From: an uncultured Eubacteriales bacterium
GTDB taxonomy: Bacteria; Bacillota; Clostridia; Oscillospirales; Acutalibacteraceae
Direction: 5' to 3'
Assembly (NCBI GenBank): GCA_934408795.1
Contig: CAKRVQ010000007.1
Location: 1 to 15,456 of the forward strand
DNA: 15,456 nucleotides
Part shown: positions 1-7,499 of the stretch, piece after piece
How the letters are laid out: every line of letters begins with the position of its first letter
Position numbering within the stretch: position 1 is the stretch's first letter
The notes under the pieces: model-generated
What the model was told of the DNA's origin: nothing
Database searches by the model: none
Seen by the model: only the letters and a program-made list of their open reading frames with translations
Made by a program: the position numbers and the translations under genes

Positions 1-1056
1 AGAGTCGTCCTGCCTCAATCAACAAGAGCGGAAAACGATCTTCGCTATTATAAGGCGGATAAACTGCCCTTTGTCCCGAATACCGAAAAGGACCGCACCG
101 AGCGCTGCGCGGAAATATTCGAAATGCAGGTCGCGGGTCTTAAAAAGCGTCTTGATGTCACGGGCGCCGCGCCCGTTATCGGAGTGTCGGGCGGTCTTGA
201 TTCGACTCTTGCATTATTGGTCTGCACCGAGGCGGTCAAAAGATCGGGCGGCGATGTGTCAAAGGTGACGGGTATCACAATGCCGTGTTTCGGAACCACC
301 GATCGTACCCATAATAACTCGGTGGAGCTTATGAGGACCCTCGGGGTCACCGCGGTCGAAATACCGATAGGCGATGCGGTCAAGCAGCATTTTCGCGATA
401 TAGGACACGACGGCGTGACCACCGATCTGACCTATGAGAATTCCCAGGCGAGAGAACGCACCCAGGTGCTTATGGATTACGCGGGCAGGATAGGCGGTCT
501 TGTGGTGGGAACGGGTGACCTGAGCGAGCTTGCCCTCGGTTGGTGCACCTATAACGCCGATCATATGAGTATGTACGGCGTCAACTGCGGAGTCCCGAAG
601 ACCCTTGTGAGATGGATGATAGACAGCCTCGTGAAAAGCAATATCTTTTCGGAAAGCAACGAGGTCTTAAAGGATATCCTTGACACACCTATAAGCCCGG
701 AGCTTCTGCCTCCCGACGCAGAGGGCAAGATCGCCCAGCAGACCGAAGAAATAGTCGGACCGTATGCGCTTCATGACTTCTTTTTGTATAATACCGTCAG
801 ATACGGATTCACCCCCGAAAAGGTGTTCTGCCTTGCATCACGGGCATTCGGAGAGGATTTTGAGCCCGCAGTCATAAAAAAGTGGCTGACCGTTTTTTAC
901 CGCCGTTTTTTTACTCAACAGTTCAAAAGGAGCTGCCTGCCGGACGGTGTCAAGATCGGCAGCATCTGCCTGTCGCCCCGCGGCGATTGGCGTATGCCGA
1001 GTGATGCGTCTGCGGCGGAGTGGATAAAAAGAGCCGAACAATTGTCGGTAAAGTGA
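1..1056 (+). CDS. nadE: Glutamine-dependent NAD+ synthetase, C-terminal part (5' end cut by window)
   Basis: The frame is open from base 1, so 351 residues of the C-terminal half are present; the glutaminase (nitrilase-like) N-terminal domain would lie upstream of the window. The enzyme converts nicotinic acid adenine dinucleotide to NAD+ using ATP and ammonia from glutamine, in the cytoplasm. The ATP-pyrophosphatase P-loop SGGLDST sits at fragment residues 63-69. Further family features are GTGDLSELALGWCTYNADHMSMY (read in two parts, GTGDLSELALGW then TYNADHMSMY) and the C-terminal stretch with LPPDAEGKIAQQTEEIVGPY and RRFFTQQFKRSCLPDG. This lengthy tail is typical of the roughly 640-residue two-domain bacterial form rather than the short ammonia-dependent NadE. 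It ends in TGA, 12 bp before the M42 peptidase, so the two are probably cotranscribed. The internal ATG at 124 is not the true start because the homologous sequence runs upstream of it. Confidence 0.95.
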   Translation, partial: RVVLPQSTRAENDLRYYKADKLPFVPNTEKDRTERCAEIFEMQVAGLKKRLDVTGAAPVIGVSGGLDSTLALLVCTEAVKRSGGDVSKVTGITMPCFGTTDRTHNNSVELMRTLGVTAVEIPIGDAVKQHFRDIGHDGVTTDLTYENSQARERTQVLMDYAGRIGGLVVGTGDLSELALGWCTYNADHMSMYGVNCGVPKTLVRWMIDSLVKSNIFSESNEVLKDILDTPISPELLPPDAEGKIAQQTEEIVGPYALHDFFLYNTVRYGFTPEKVFCLASRAFGEDFEPAVIKKWLTVFYRRFFTQQFKRSCLPDGVKIGSICLSPRGDWRMPSDASAAEWIKRAEQLSVK

Positions 1057-1068
1057 GGTAGGATATAT

Positions 1069-2145
1069 ATGTCGGAAAACAAGACAAACGATCTTGCGGA
1101 ATATACGGACTTTGCGGTGAAAAAGGCGGTCGAGGTCCTTGCGATCGACAGTCCGACCGGGTACACCGAAAGGGCGGCAAATTGGGTAATGACCGAGTTC
1201 CGCGCCCTCGGAGCCGAGGCGTGTATGACCGCAAAAGGCGGAGTCATCGTAAAGCTTAACGAAGGAAAAAGCGCCGAGGATGCGCTTCTTCTTGAAGCCC
1301 ACACCGATACCCTCGGGGCAATGGTCGCCGAGATCAAATCGGGCGGCAGGCTGAGACTCACCCCGCTGGGCGGAATGTGTCCCCAGAACGGAGAAGCCGA
1401 AAATGTGCGTATTTACACGAGAGACGGCAGGGTATATGAGGGAACAATGCAGCTCTGCAACGCCTCCGTCCATGTGAACGGGCAATATAATAAGACCGAG
1501 CGCAATTTCGATACCACCGAAATAGTTATAGATGAAAATGTCGGCAGCGCGGACGATGTGAGGGCGCTCGGCATTGAGGTCGGAGATGTCGTCTGCTTTG
1601 ACCCGAGAACAAGGGTCACCGATTCGGGTTATATTAAAAGCCGATTCCTTGACGATAAACTCTCGGTGGGCATACTGCTGGGTCTTACAAAGCTGCTCAA
1701 AGACGGAAAGATCGTCTCGGACCGCAGGATATATGCGCATATAACCGTTTACGAGGAGGTAGGCCACGGCGGCGCGGGTTCCGTGCCCGAGGGAGTGACC
1801 GAGACAGTAAGTGTTGATATGGGGTGCGTGGGAGACGGCCTCGGCTGCACCGAACGCAAGGTGTCGATATGCGCAAAGGACTCGGGCGGACCGTATAATT
1901 ACGATCTGGTGGGCAGACTTGTCGCGGCTGCAAAACGCGAGGGCGCGGATTACGCGGTCGATGTCTACCCTCATTACGGCTCGGATGCCGAGGCGACGCT
2001 TCACGCGGGCGCCGATGTCCGTCACGGCCTTATAGGTGCGGGGGTCTACGCAAGCCACGGTTATGAGCGCAGCCATATCGAAGGGGTGCGCAACACCTTA
2101 AAGCTGCTCAAGGGCTTTGTGAGCCGCGCCGAAGCCGAGGAATAA
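1069..2145 (+). CDS. M42 family metallopeptidase (glutamyl aminopeptidase / deblocking aminopeptidase type)
   Basis: This is a 358-residue cytosolic di-metal aminopeptidase. The expected M42 metal ligands and catalytic residue are visible in order: His78 in EAHTDTLG, Asp195 in FLDDK (bridging metal ligand), Glu229/Glu230 in YEEVGHGG (general base and ligand), Asp250 in SVDMG, and His336 in YERSH. The PDZ-like insertion typical of the family lies between about residues 95 and 185. M42 enzymes usually form tetrahedral dodecamers that trim peptides released by proteases; that is family knowledge, not visible here. The start ATG at 1069 has a GAGGTAGGA ribosome binding site in the 12-bp gap after nadE. 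It ends in TAA and is followed by a repeat-filled spacer, which suggests that it is the last gene of its transcript. Exact peptide specificity cannot be read from the sequence. Confidence 0.92.
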   Translation: MSENKTNDLAEYTDFAVKKAVEVLAIDSPTGYTERAANWVMTEFRALGAEACMTAKGGVIVKLNEGKSAEDALLLEAHTDTLGAMVAEIKSGGRLRLTPLGGMCPQNGEAENVRIYTRDGRVYEGTMQLCNASVHVNGQYNKTERNFDTTEIVIDENVGSADDVRALGIEVGDVVCFDPRTRVTDSGYIKSRFLDDKLSVGILLGLTKLLKDGKIVSDRRIYAHITVYEEVGHGGAGSVPEGVTETVSVDMGCVGDGLGCTERKVSICAKDSGGPYNYDLVGRLVAAAKREGADYAVDVYPHYGSDAEATLHAGADVRHGLIGAGVYASHGYERSHIEGVRNTLKLLKGFVSRAEAEE

Positions 2146-2172
2146 CGGACTGCACCGCAACCGTGCGATCGG

Positions 2173-2267
2173 AGAATGACCGGGATGCGTCGAAACCGCG
2201 AAAGCAGCGAAATGACCGACTGCCGACAAACCGCGAAAGCAGCTGAACGGCCGACTGTACGAAAACA
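2173..2267. repeat. Imperfect tandem repeat, about 35 bp x 3
   Basis: Three units lie at 2173-2205, 2206-2240 and 2241-2267 (partial). The shared block AAACCGCGAAAGCAGC is identical at 2193-2208 and 2228-2243, exactly 35 bp apart. The following TGACCGACTG block recurs in diverged form as CGGCCGACTG, and the first unit carries TGACCGGGATG. The repeat lies 27 bp after the M42 stop codon. I see no credible gene in it; the open frame on the opposite strand has no recognisable protein features. Confidence 0.75.
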
Positions 2268-2274
2268 AAAAACG

Positions 2275-2384
2275 GCACACGATGTCGAAACGACGCCGAA
2301 ACGGTGTTATAACGGTGTAATAACGACATTAAAATGAAGGCATAGTGACGCACATATGACGCACAAGCGACGCACAAAATCCGC
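2275..2384. repeat. Degenerate 11-bp tandem array, about 10 units
   Basis: Reading in steps of 11 from 2275 gives ten consecutive units with the consensus NNNAAYGRYGY. Position 7 is G in 9 of 10 units, position 10 is G in 9 of 10, and positions 9 and 11 are pyrimidines in 9 of 10. Exact sub-repeats include AACGGTGT at 2300 and 2311, and GACGCACA at 2347, 2358 and 2369. An 11-bp step is not a multiple of 3, which argues against coding, and is close to one helical turn. The array ends about 75 bp before the glycosyltransferase start codon. Confidence 0.75.
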
Positions 2385-2457
2385 CGAATTGCGAAACATA
2401 CCGAAGACCGTAGTTGTCATAGGCTTTGCAGATACATATTAAAAGGAGGTACGGCGA

Positions 2458-3915
2458 ATGAAGGACATATATTTGCCAAAGGGAATAAAGGCAGCCGTTT
2501 TTGCGGCGGCACTTATCGCGATGGTGCCGTTTATGGTCATCACCTGCGGATTTGAGGGTGCGGATGCCGCGGCGGTGGGAATCGCCTTCGGACTTATTTA
2601 TGCCGTTGCGGCTGTAATATTGACCCTTTCGCGCAGTACCGATCGAATATCAACCCTTTTGTTTGCTCTGTTTGCCGTCTCGGCTCTTGTGTATATCAGA
2701 GTGATGCTCCTTTACTATCACTCGGGCGACTATAACAATTTTCTTGTGCATTGGGTCGGCGTTATGCGCGGAATGTCGGCGGCGGAGGCAATGAGGACCC
2801 CCATCGGCGACTATAATATGCCCTATATGTATCTGTTGTTGTTCATTTCGAGAATGCCCTGCGACGATATTATATTGATAAAAGCCTTCTCCTGCCTGTT
2901 CGATGTGCTTCTCGCCTGGGCGGTGATGCTCACGGTCGGTCATCTTACCGGCAGTAAAACAAAATCGCTGATTTCGTTTTTCGCCCTGCTCGCACTCCCC
3001 ACGGTCACGCTCAACGGGGCAATGTGGGGTCAATGTGACGCAATATACGCCTTTTTCTGCGTCCTGACATTTTATCTCCTGCTCAAAAAAAGAGGTTCGC
3101 TTGCGATGCTCGCCCTCTCGGCGGCATTTTCGGTAAAGCTCCAGACGGTGTTTATCTTCCCTGCCGTTATCTGCTGCCTTTTTAACGAAAGACTTCGCTT
3201 TCGCGACCTTGTTTGGTTCCCCGCGGGCTTTGCGGCGGCGTCACTGCCGGCGCTTATTGCGGGCAGGAGCTTTGCGGATACATTTATGATCTATATAAAT
3301 CAGACGCAGAATTACGCGAGCCTTGACATGAACTGCCCGACCGTTTTCCGCTTTGTTTATAATGTGGAATTCGACAACTTCAACGCCGTCGGGATAATGC
3401 TCGGGGGACTTGCCGCACTGACGGTCGTCTATGCCGGCTGGCGGCTGCGTCGTCGAACCGACGGGATCACGATGCTAAAACTGTTTTGCCTCTCGGCAAT
3501 ATCGGTGGTCTACTTCCTGCCGCGTATGCATGAGAGATATTATTTCCTTGCCGATGTCTTTACTTTGATGTTGGTTTTCGCTGAGTTTAAGCTCTGGTAT
3601 GTGCCCGCGGTCACGGTCCTCTCATCGTTTGTAGCTTACGCGTATTATCTGTTCGGCGGTGTGACACTGATCGATTACAGATGGTTGTCGCTGGGACTGC
3701 TTGCCGTTCAGGGGGCATTGCTTTATAACCTTTGCCGCACGGACGGGGGCGCCGAAAGCCGCCTCGTGAGGGCGGGTACGGAAAGCCGTATGGGCGCGGG
3801 AGCCGAAAGCGACGCCTACGCGGAAAACGGCGCCGATGCAAAAGCCGAAAGCCGCGCAAGTTTCAAAAGCGGAGCCGTTTCGGGGACCGACATCGCGGAG
3901 AAAAAGGGGGACTGA
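2458..3915 (+). CDS. GT-C fold polytopic membrane glycosyltransferase (Gpi18-like mannosyltransferase family)
   Basis: A 485-residue membrane protein with about ten hydrophobic segments up to residue 425. Family-like features are Asp91 in HSGDYNNF in the first large loop (the usual place for the catalytic acid of GT-C enzymes), AMWGQCDAIY at 188-197, SVKLQT at 225-230, and PRMHERYYF at 355-363, which resembles the MHERY motif of Gpi18-related mannosyltransferases (COG5542). Such enzymes move a sugar from a polyprenyl-phosphate donor to an extracytoplasmic acceptor; the sugar and acceptor here are unknown. A strong AGGAGGT at 2444-2450 lies 7 bp before the ATG. The last 60 residues or so are a hydrophilic Ala/Glu/Ser/Gly tail with repeated AES/TES steps, unlike the rest of the protein. 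It ends 6 bp before ung. The family call is from motif recognition only. Confidence 0.8.
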   Translation: MKDIYLPKGIKAAVFAAALIAMVPFMVITCGFEGADAAAVGIAFGLIYAVAAVILTLSRSTDRISTLLFALFAVSALVYIRVMLLYYHSGDYNNFLVHWVGVMRGMSAAEAMRTPIGDYNMPYMYLLLFISRMPCDDIILIKAFSCLFDVLLAWAVMLTVGHLTGSKTKSLISFFALLALPTVTLNGAMWGQCDAIYAFFCVLTFYLLLKKRGSLAMLALSAAFSVKLQTVFIFPAVICCLFNERLRFRDLVWFPAGFAAASLPALIAGRSFADTFMIYINQTQNYASLDMNCPTVFRFVYNVEFDNFNAVGIMLGGLAALTVVYAGWRLRRRTDGITMLKLFCLSAISVVYFLPRMHERYYFLADVFTLMLVFAEFKLWYVPAVTVLSSFVAYAYYLFGGVTLIDYRWLSLGLLAVQGALLYNLCRTDGGAESRLVRAGTESRMGAGAESDAYAENGADAKAESRASFKSGAVSGTDIAEKKGD

Positions 3916-3921
3916 GGGTAA

Positions 3922-4602
3922 ATGGTCCGTATAGGCAACAGTTGGGATGAACGACTAAAGGATGAATTTAACAGTGAGTACTATCAAAAGCTGCGGGAAT
4001 TCTTAAAAAACGAGTATCGGACAAAGACCGTATATCCCGATATGTATGATATATTCAACAGTATAAAGGCGGCGGACTACGATGACATTTCGGTCGTGAT
4101 ATTGGGGCAGGACCCCTATCACGAACCGGGCCAGGCGCACGGACTGAGCTTTTCGGTCAAGCCGGGCGTACAACTGCCGCCGTCGCTTGTGAATATTTTT
4201 GACGAACTTAAAAGCGACCTCGGGTGCAAGGTGCCGAACAACGGCTGCCTGACACCGTGGGCAGAGCAGGGAGTGCTGCTCCTTAATGCCGTTCTCACGG
4301 TGCGGAGAGGCGAAGCGAATTCCCATAAGGGAAAGGGCTGGGAGATATTGACCGACCGAATAATCTCATTGCTCAACGAGCGTGAGAAGCCGATCGTCTT
4401 TCTTCTGTGGGGTAGCCAGGCGCAGGCAAAGACCGAGCTGCTTTCAAATCCGCATCACCTTGTACTTAAAGCGGCGCATCCGAGTCCGTTGTCGGCTTAC
4501 AGGGGCTTCTTCGGATGTAAACACTTCAGCCGCGCAAACGATTATCTTGTGAAACACGGATTAAAGCCGATAAATTGGCAGATACCCGATGTCGATATAT
4601 AA
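3922..4602 (+). CDS. ung: Uracil-DNA glycosylase, family 1
   Basis: This 226-residue cytoplasmic enzyme excises uracil from DNA as the first step of base excision repair. The water-activating motif GQDPYH is at 62-67 (catalytic Asp64), followed by QAHGLSFSV, the LLNAVLTVR block with Asn122, and the DNA-intercalation motif HPSPLSAYRGF at 186-196 (catalytic His186). Length is normal for the family and all key residues are intact. The ATG at 3922 gives the usual N-terminus with W8 in NSWDERLKDEF; a short GAGGG precedes it at 3914-3918. The gene lies 6 bp downstream of the glycosyltransferase, so it is probably cotranscribed with it, with no evident functional link. It ends in TAA. Confidence 0.97.
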   Translation: MVRIGNSWDERLKDEFNSEYYQKLREFLKNEYRTKTVYPDMYDIFNSIKAADYDDISVVILGQDPYHEPGQAHGLSFSVKPGVQLPPSLVNIFDELKSDLGCKVPNNGCLTPWAEQGVLLLNAVLTVRRGEANSHKGKGWEILTDRIISLLNEREKPIVFLLWGSQAQAKTELLSNPHHLVLKAAHPSPLSAYRGFFGCKHFSRANDYLVKHGLKPINWQIPDVDI

Positions 4603-4675
4603 CGAAAAACACATCCGGAGCAATGAAACATTTGACATATAACACTTACTTTTTTTGGAAGGCGGAGAATTGAAA

Positions 4676-5158
4676 ATGAACAAGAAAATACTTACTCTTT
4701 TATCCGATAACGCGAGGATCCCTATGTCCGACATTGCCGTCATAACGGGACTCACCGAAGAAGAGGTAAAGCGCGAGATCGAAGAGATGAAAAAAGAGGG
4801 CCTCATCCGCGGATATAAGGCGGTAATAGACTGGGAAAGACTTGATACGGCAAAGGTCTCCGCCCTGATAGAGCTCAAGGTGACGCCTCAGTCCGACTTC
4901 GGCTTTGAAGCGCTTGCCGAGACGGTGGCAAAGTATGACGAGGTGGAATCGGTATACCTTATGTCGGGAGCCTATGATTTTTGCGTCATGGTAAAGGGAC
5001 GCACCTTCCAGGAGGTCGCAATGTTCGTTGCAAAACGGCTTGCACCTATGAAAGGAGTAGTCTCGACCGCCACGCATTTTGTCCTGCGCAGATACAAGGA
5101 ACTTGATGTCATGCTCTGCGATACCGAAGAGGACGACAGAGGGAGCTTTTCACTGTGA
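4676..5158 (+). CDS. Lrp/AsnC family transcriptional regulator
   Basis: A 160-residue DNA-binding protein. Residues 3-50 form the AsnC-type winged helix-turn-helix (ILTLLSDNARIPMSDIAVIT, then GLTEEEVKREIEEMKKEGLIRGY). Residues 60-140 match the RAM effector-binding and oligomerisation domain (ALIELKV at 63-69, ESVYLMSGAYDFCVMV at 91-106). Regulators of this family sense amino acids. The ATG at 4676 is preferred over the in-frame TTG codons at 4655 and 4670 because AGGCGGAG (4660-4667) is placed 8 bp before it. Its stop codon overlaps the aminotransferase start (TGATG), so the two are translationally coupled, and the regulator may control that enzyme or respond to its substrate or product; this is inference. 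The 73-bp gap before it contains TTGACA at 4632 but no matching -10 box. Confidence 0.93.
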   Translation: MNKKILTLLSDNARIPMSDIAVITGLTEEEVKREIEEMKKEGLIRGYKAVIDWERLDTAKVSALIELKVTPQSDFGFEALAETVAKYDEVESVYLMSGAYDFCVMVKGRTFQEVAMFVAKRLAPMKGVVSTATHFVLRRYKELDVMLCDTEEDDRGSFSL

Positions 5159-6414
5159 TGAATTACGATAAGGTACTTAACCCCACCATTGTGGACATAA
5201 AACCGTCGGGCATAAGAAAATTCTTTGATATCGCCGAGGAAATGGAAGGCGTCATATCCTTAGGCGTGGGAGAGCCCGACTTTCTTACCCCCTGGCATAT
5301 AAGAGAAGCGGGGATCGCATCCCTTGAGGCGGGCAAGACCCGCTATACCTCCAACTGGGGACTTAAAGTCCTGCGTGACGAGATCTCGGCATATAATGCG
5401 CGTCGGTTCGGACTGGAGTACGATCCGAAGGGCGAGATCGTTGTCACTGTGGGCGGCAGCGAGGCCATCGATATGACGGTGAGAGCGCTTGTCGCTCCGG
5501 GCGATGAGGTGCTTATTCCCGAACCCTGCTTTGTCTGTTACGATCCGATAACCCGCCTTGCGGGGGGCGTGCCGGTGCCCGTGACCACAACGGCGGATAA
5601 CGGCTTTCGCCTCACCCCCGAGCAGTTGAAGGAAAAGATAACACCGCGCACAAAGCTTCTGATAATGCCCTATCCCAACAATCCCACGGGAGCCATTATG
5701 GAAAGGGACGACCTTGAAAGAATAGCCGAGGTGCTCCGCGGAACCGATATTGCCGTGTTGTCGGATGAGATATACGCCGAACTGACATACGGCGGCAAAA
5801 GACACATTTCGATAGCCTCTGTCGACGGAATGAAGGAGCGCACGGTATTGGTAGGAGGATTCTCAAAGACCTTCTCAATGACCGGCTGGAGGCTGGGATA
5901 TGCCTGCGGTCCCGAACCGATCCTGAAACAGATGACCAAGGCGCATCAATTCGCAATCATGAGCGCGCCGACGACGGCTCAGTATGCGGCTATAGAGGCT
6001 CTTAAAAACGGCGAGGACGATGTAAAGCGGATGCTTGAGCAGTACGACAATCGCAGAAGAATAATCGTTGACGGCTTTAATCGCTTGGGGCTTACCTGCT
6101 TTGAACCCGAGGGGGCGTTTTACTCCTTCCCCTGCATAAAGAGCACCGGAATGAACAGCAATGAATTCTGTGAACAGCTGCTTTACTCCAAAAAGGTCGC
6201 CCTTGTTCCGGGCTCCGCTTTCGGTGAGAGCGGCGAGGGGTATGTCAGGGCATCCTATTGCTATTCCATCGACCATATAAAAACGGCGCTTGCCAAGGTG
6301 GGCGAATTCCTTGAAGAGATCGGATGCAGCGGCGGTGCTGACGAAAACCGTCTTATGGGGAAGACTGCGGCGGAGACAGGCTCGGGTGCGGTCTCGGGCG
6401 GAGAGAACAAATGA
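5158..6414 (+). CDS. PLP-dependent class I/II aminotransferase (aspartate/aromatic type)
   Basis: A 418-residue fold-type I aminotransferase. Visible signatures are LGVGEPDFLTP near the N-terminus, the NPTG block at 175-178, SDEIYAELTYGG at 202-213 (cofactor-ring Asp and Tyr), and the Schiff-base lysine Lys237 in GGFSKTFSMTGWRLGYACG. The C-terminal GYVRASYCYS carries the Arg that normally binds the substrate carboxylate. The family transfers amino groups between amino acids and 2-oxo acids; substrate cannot be fixed from sequence. The gene is coupled to the Lrp-type regulator by TGATG. A GTG at 5155 in the same frame is an alternative start, better spaced from GAGGGAG at 5139-5145. The C-terminus has a Gly/Ala/Ser/Glu-rich tail of about 25 residues not expected for the family. 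Its stop overlaps ispE by 4 bp (ATGA). Confidence 0.92.
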   Translation: MNYDKVLNPTIVDIKPSGIRKFFDIAEEMEGVISLGVGEPDFLTPWHIREAGIASLEAGKTRYTSNWGLKVLRDEISAYNARRFGLEYDPKGEIVVTVGGSEAIDMTVRALVAPGDEVLIPEPCFVCYDPITRLAGGVPVPVTTTADNGFRLTPEQLKEKITPRTKLLIMPYPNNPTGAIMERDDLERIAEVLRGTDIAVLSDEIYAELTYGGKRHISIASVDGMKERTVLVGGFSKTFSMTGWRLGYACGPEPILKQMTKAHQFAIMSAPTTAQYAAIEALKNGEDDVKRMLEQYDNRRRIIVDGFNRLGLTCFEPEGAFYSFPCIKSTGMNSNEFCEQLLYSKKVALVPGSAFGESGEGYVRASYCYSIDHIKTALAKVGEFLEEIGCSGGADENRLMGKTAAETGSGAVSGGENK

Positions 6415-7379
6415 AACTCACGAGAGAGGCTTATGCCAAAATAAACCTTTTTCTTGCCGTGACAGACAGGGAAGCGAACGGCTATCATACCGTTGAAAAC
6501 ATAATGCAGACGGTATCGCTTTCCGATACCGTAACTCTTCGGACGGGCAGCGATATCAAAGGAATAAGCGTCCTGTCAAGCGACGATGAGCTGGGCAGCG
6601 AAGACGATCTGGTATACCGCGCGGCGAAAATGTATTTTGCCTTTGCGGACGAAAAGGCAAAGAAAAACGCCGACCCCGACAAGGTAACATACAGAAATGA
6701 CGATGCACCGCTTTGCGTCGGTCATTCTCCCCACCGCGGCTCCTCTGCGGCGGACGGAGTGAGCTTCACGGTGACGAAGCGGATACCGAAAGCGGCGGGT
6801 CTCGGCGGCGGCAGCTCGGATGCCGCCGCCGCATTGCTGCTCCTTAATGAGGCGTTCGGATTTTTGGACGGGGACGAGCTTCGCCGAAGCGCGGAAAGGC
6901 TCGGTGCCGATGTGCCGTTCTTTCTTGTGAACGGTGCGGTGCTTTGCACGCATTACGGCGAGATCATCACACCGCTCACTGCAGGGCTCGCCGATTGTGA
7001 GATTCTTATCGTAAAGCCCGACAGTAAAGGATCGACCGCCGAAATGTATTCGGTGCTTGATTCAAAACTACGGTATCCAAACGCCGCATCGTCCGATAAA
7101 ATGATAACCGCACTGGAAAAAGGCCGTTTGTCGTACATAAGCGCTGCAATCCGCAACGATTTTTCCCAAGTCTGGCAAAACACCGAGACCGAGAGAGCGG
7201 TGGACATTATGATCGAAAGCGGAGCTGCCGCAGCGTCGGTCAGCGGCTCGGGACCGAGTGCCTATGGCTTGTTTGCAAACAAAGCAGATGCGAAAGCGGC
7301 AAAAGAACGCCTTGCGGCTGCAGGGCATGAGTCGTTCCTTTGTAAACCGATTTCCGCGGGCACGACGGTAAGCAGGTGA
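6411..7379 (+). CDS. ispE: 4-diphosphocytidyl-2-C-methyl-D-erythritol kinase
   Basis: The enzyme phosphorylates CDP-ME at the 2-hydroxyl with ATP, the fourth step of the MEP isoprenoid pathway in the cytoplasm. GHMP-kinase features are present: the N-terminal AYAKINLFLAV with the conserved Lys10, NGYHTVENIMQTVSLSDT at 23-40, the ATP-binding PKAAGLGGGSSDAAAALLLL at 126-145, the catalytic Asp167 in GADVPFF, and the C-terminal SVSGSGPSAYGLFA at 276-289. At 322 residues it is longer than the usual 280-290. The excess sits at about residues 81-113, a polar stretch between DLVYRAAKMYF and VSFTVTKRIP, just ahead of the ATP loop. It overlaps the aminotransferase by 4 bp and is the last + gene of this block. 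It ends in TGA. Confidence 0.95.
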   Translation: MKLTREAYAKINLFLAVTDREANGYHTVENIMQTVSLSDTVTLRTGSDIKGISVLSSDDELGSEDDLVYRAAKMYFAFADEKAKKNADPDKVTYRNDDAPLCVGHSPHRGSSAADGVSFTVTKRIPKAAGLGGGSSDAAAALLLLNEAFGFLDGDELRRSAERLGADVPFFLVNGAVLCTHYGEIITPLTAGLADCEILIVKPDSKGSTAEMYSVLDSKLRYPNAASSDKMITALEKGRLSYISAAIRNDFSQVWQNTETERAVDIMIESGAAAASVSGSGPSAYGLFANKADAKAAKERLAAAGHESFLCKPISAGTTVSR

Positions 7380-7433
7380 AAATGCACCGAAATATGCGAC
7401 TCGGGGTCGAACCCTGCCGTCTGTCAGCGTCCA

Positions 7434-7483
7434 TTTTCGGCGCTCTTCACCTCTTTTAGCTTTGGAGCCGAGCGAACCGAAAA
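7434..7483. other. Imperfect inverted repeat after ispE
   Basis: TTTTCGGCGCTC at 7434-7445 is complementary to GAGCGAACCGAAAA at 7470-7483 with a 2-nt bulge, leaving a 24-nt loop. There is no U-rich tail on either strand, so it is not a convincing terminator. It lies 55 bp after the ispE stop, in the gap before the convergent gene. Confidence 0.4.
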
Positions 7484-7499
7484 AACCTTGATCACAACA

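Noticed and set aside
838..2076. Long 412-codon open frame on the minus strand opposite the M42 gene
   Set aside because: It is a shadow of two well-identified + strand genes in high-GC DNA, with no recognisable domains.
2173..2384. CRISPR array
   Set aside because: The repeats are contiguous, with no unique spacers of constant length, units are 35 or 11 bp and degenerate, and there are no cas genes.
2414..2445. TTGTCA-17-TATTAA as promoter of the glycosyltransferase gene
   Set aside because: Transcription would start at or after the AGGAGGT ribosome binding site, leaving no usable leader, and the -10 matches at only 4 of 6 positions.
4655..4675. TTG start seven codons upstream for the Lrp-type regulator
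   Set aside because: It would place the purine-rich AGGCGGAG inside the gene; the ATG at 4676 is well spaced from that site and gives the usual family N-terminus.
7400..7416. GGGTTCGACCC on the minus strand, like a tRNA T-arm
   Set aside because: The loop between the GGG and CCC is 2 nt too short for a T-loop, and no acceptor, D or anticodon arms can be found around it. A similar GGGGTTCGACACC near 12717-12730 also fails to pair.
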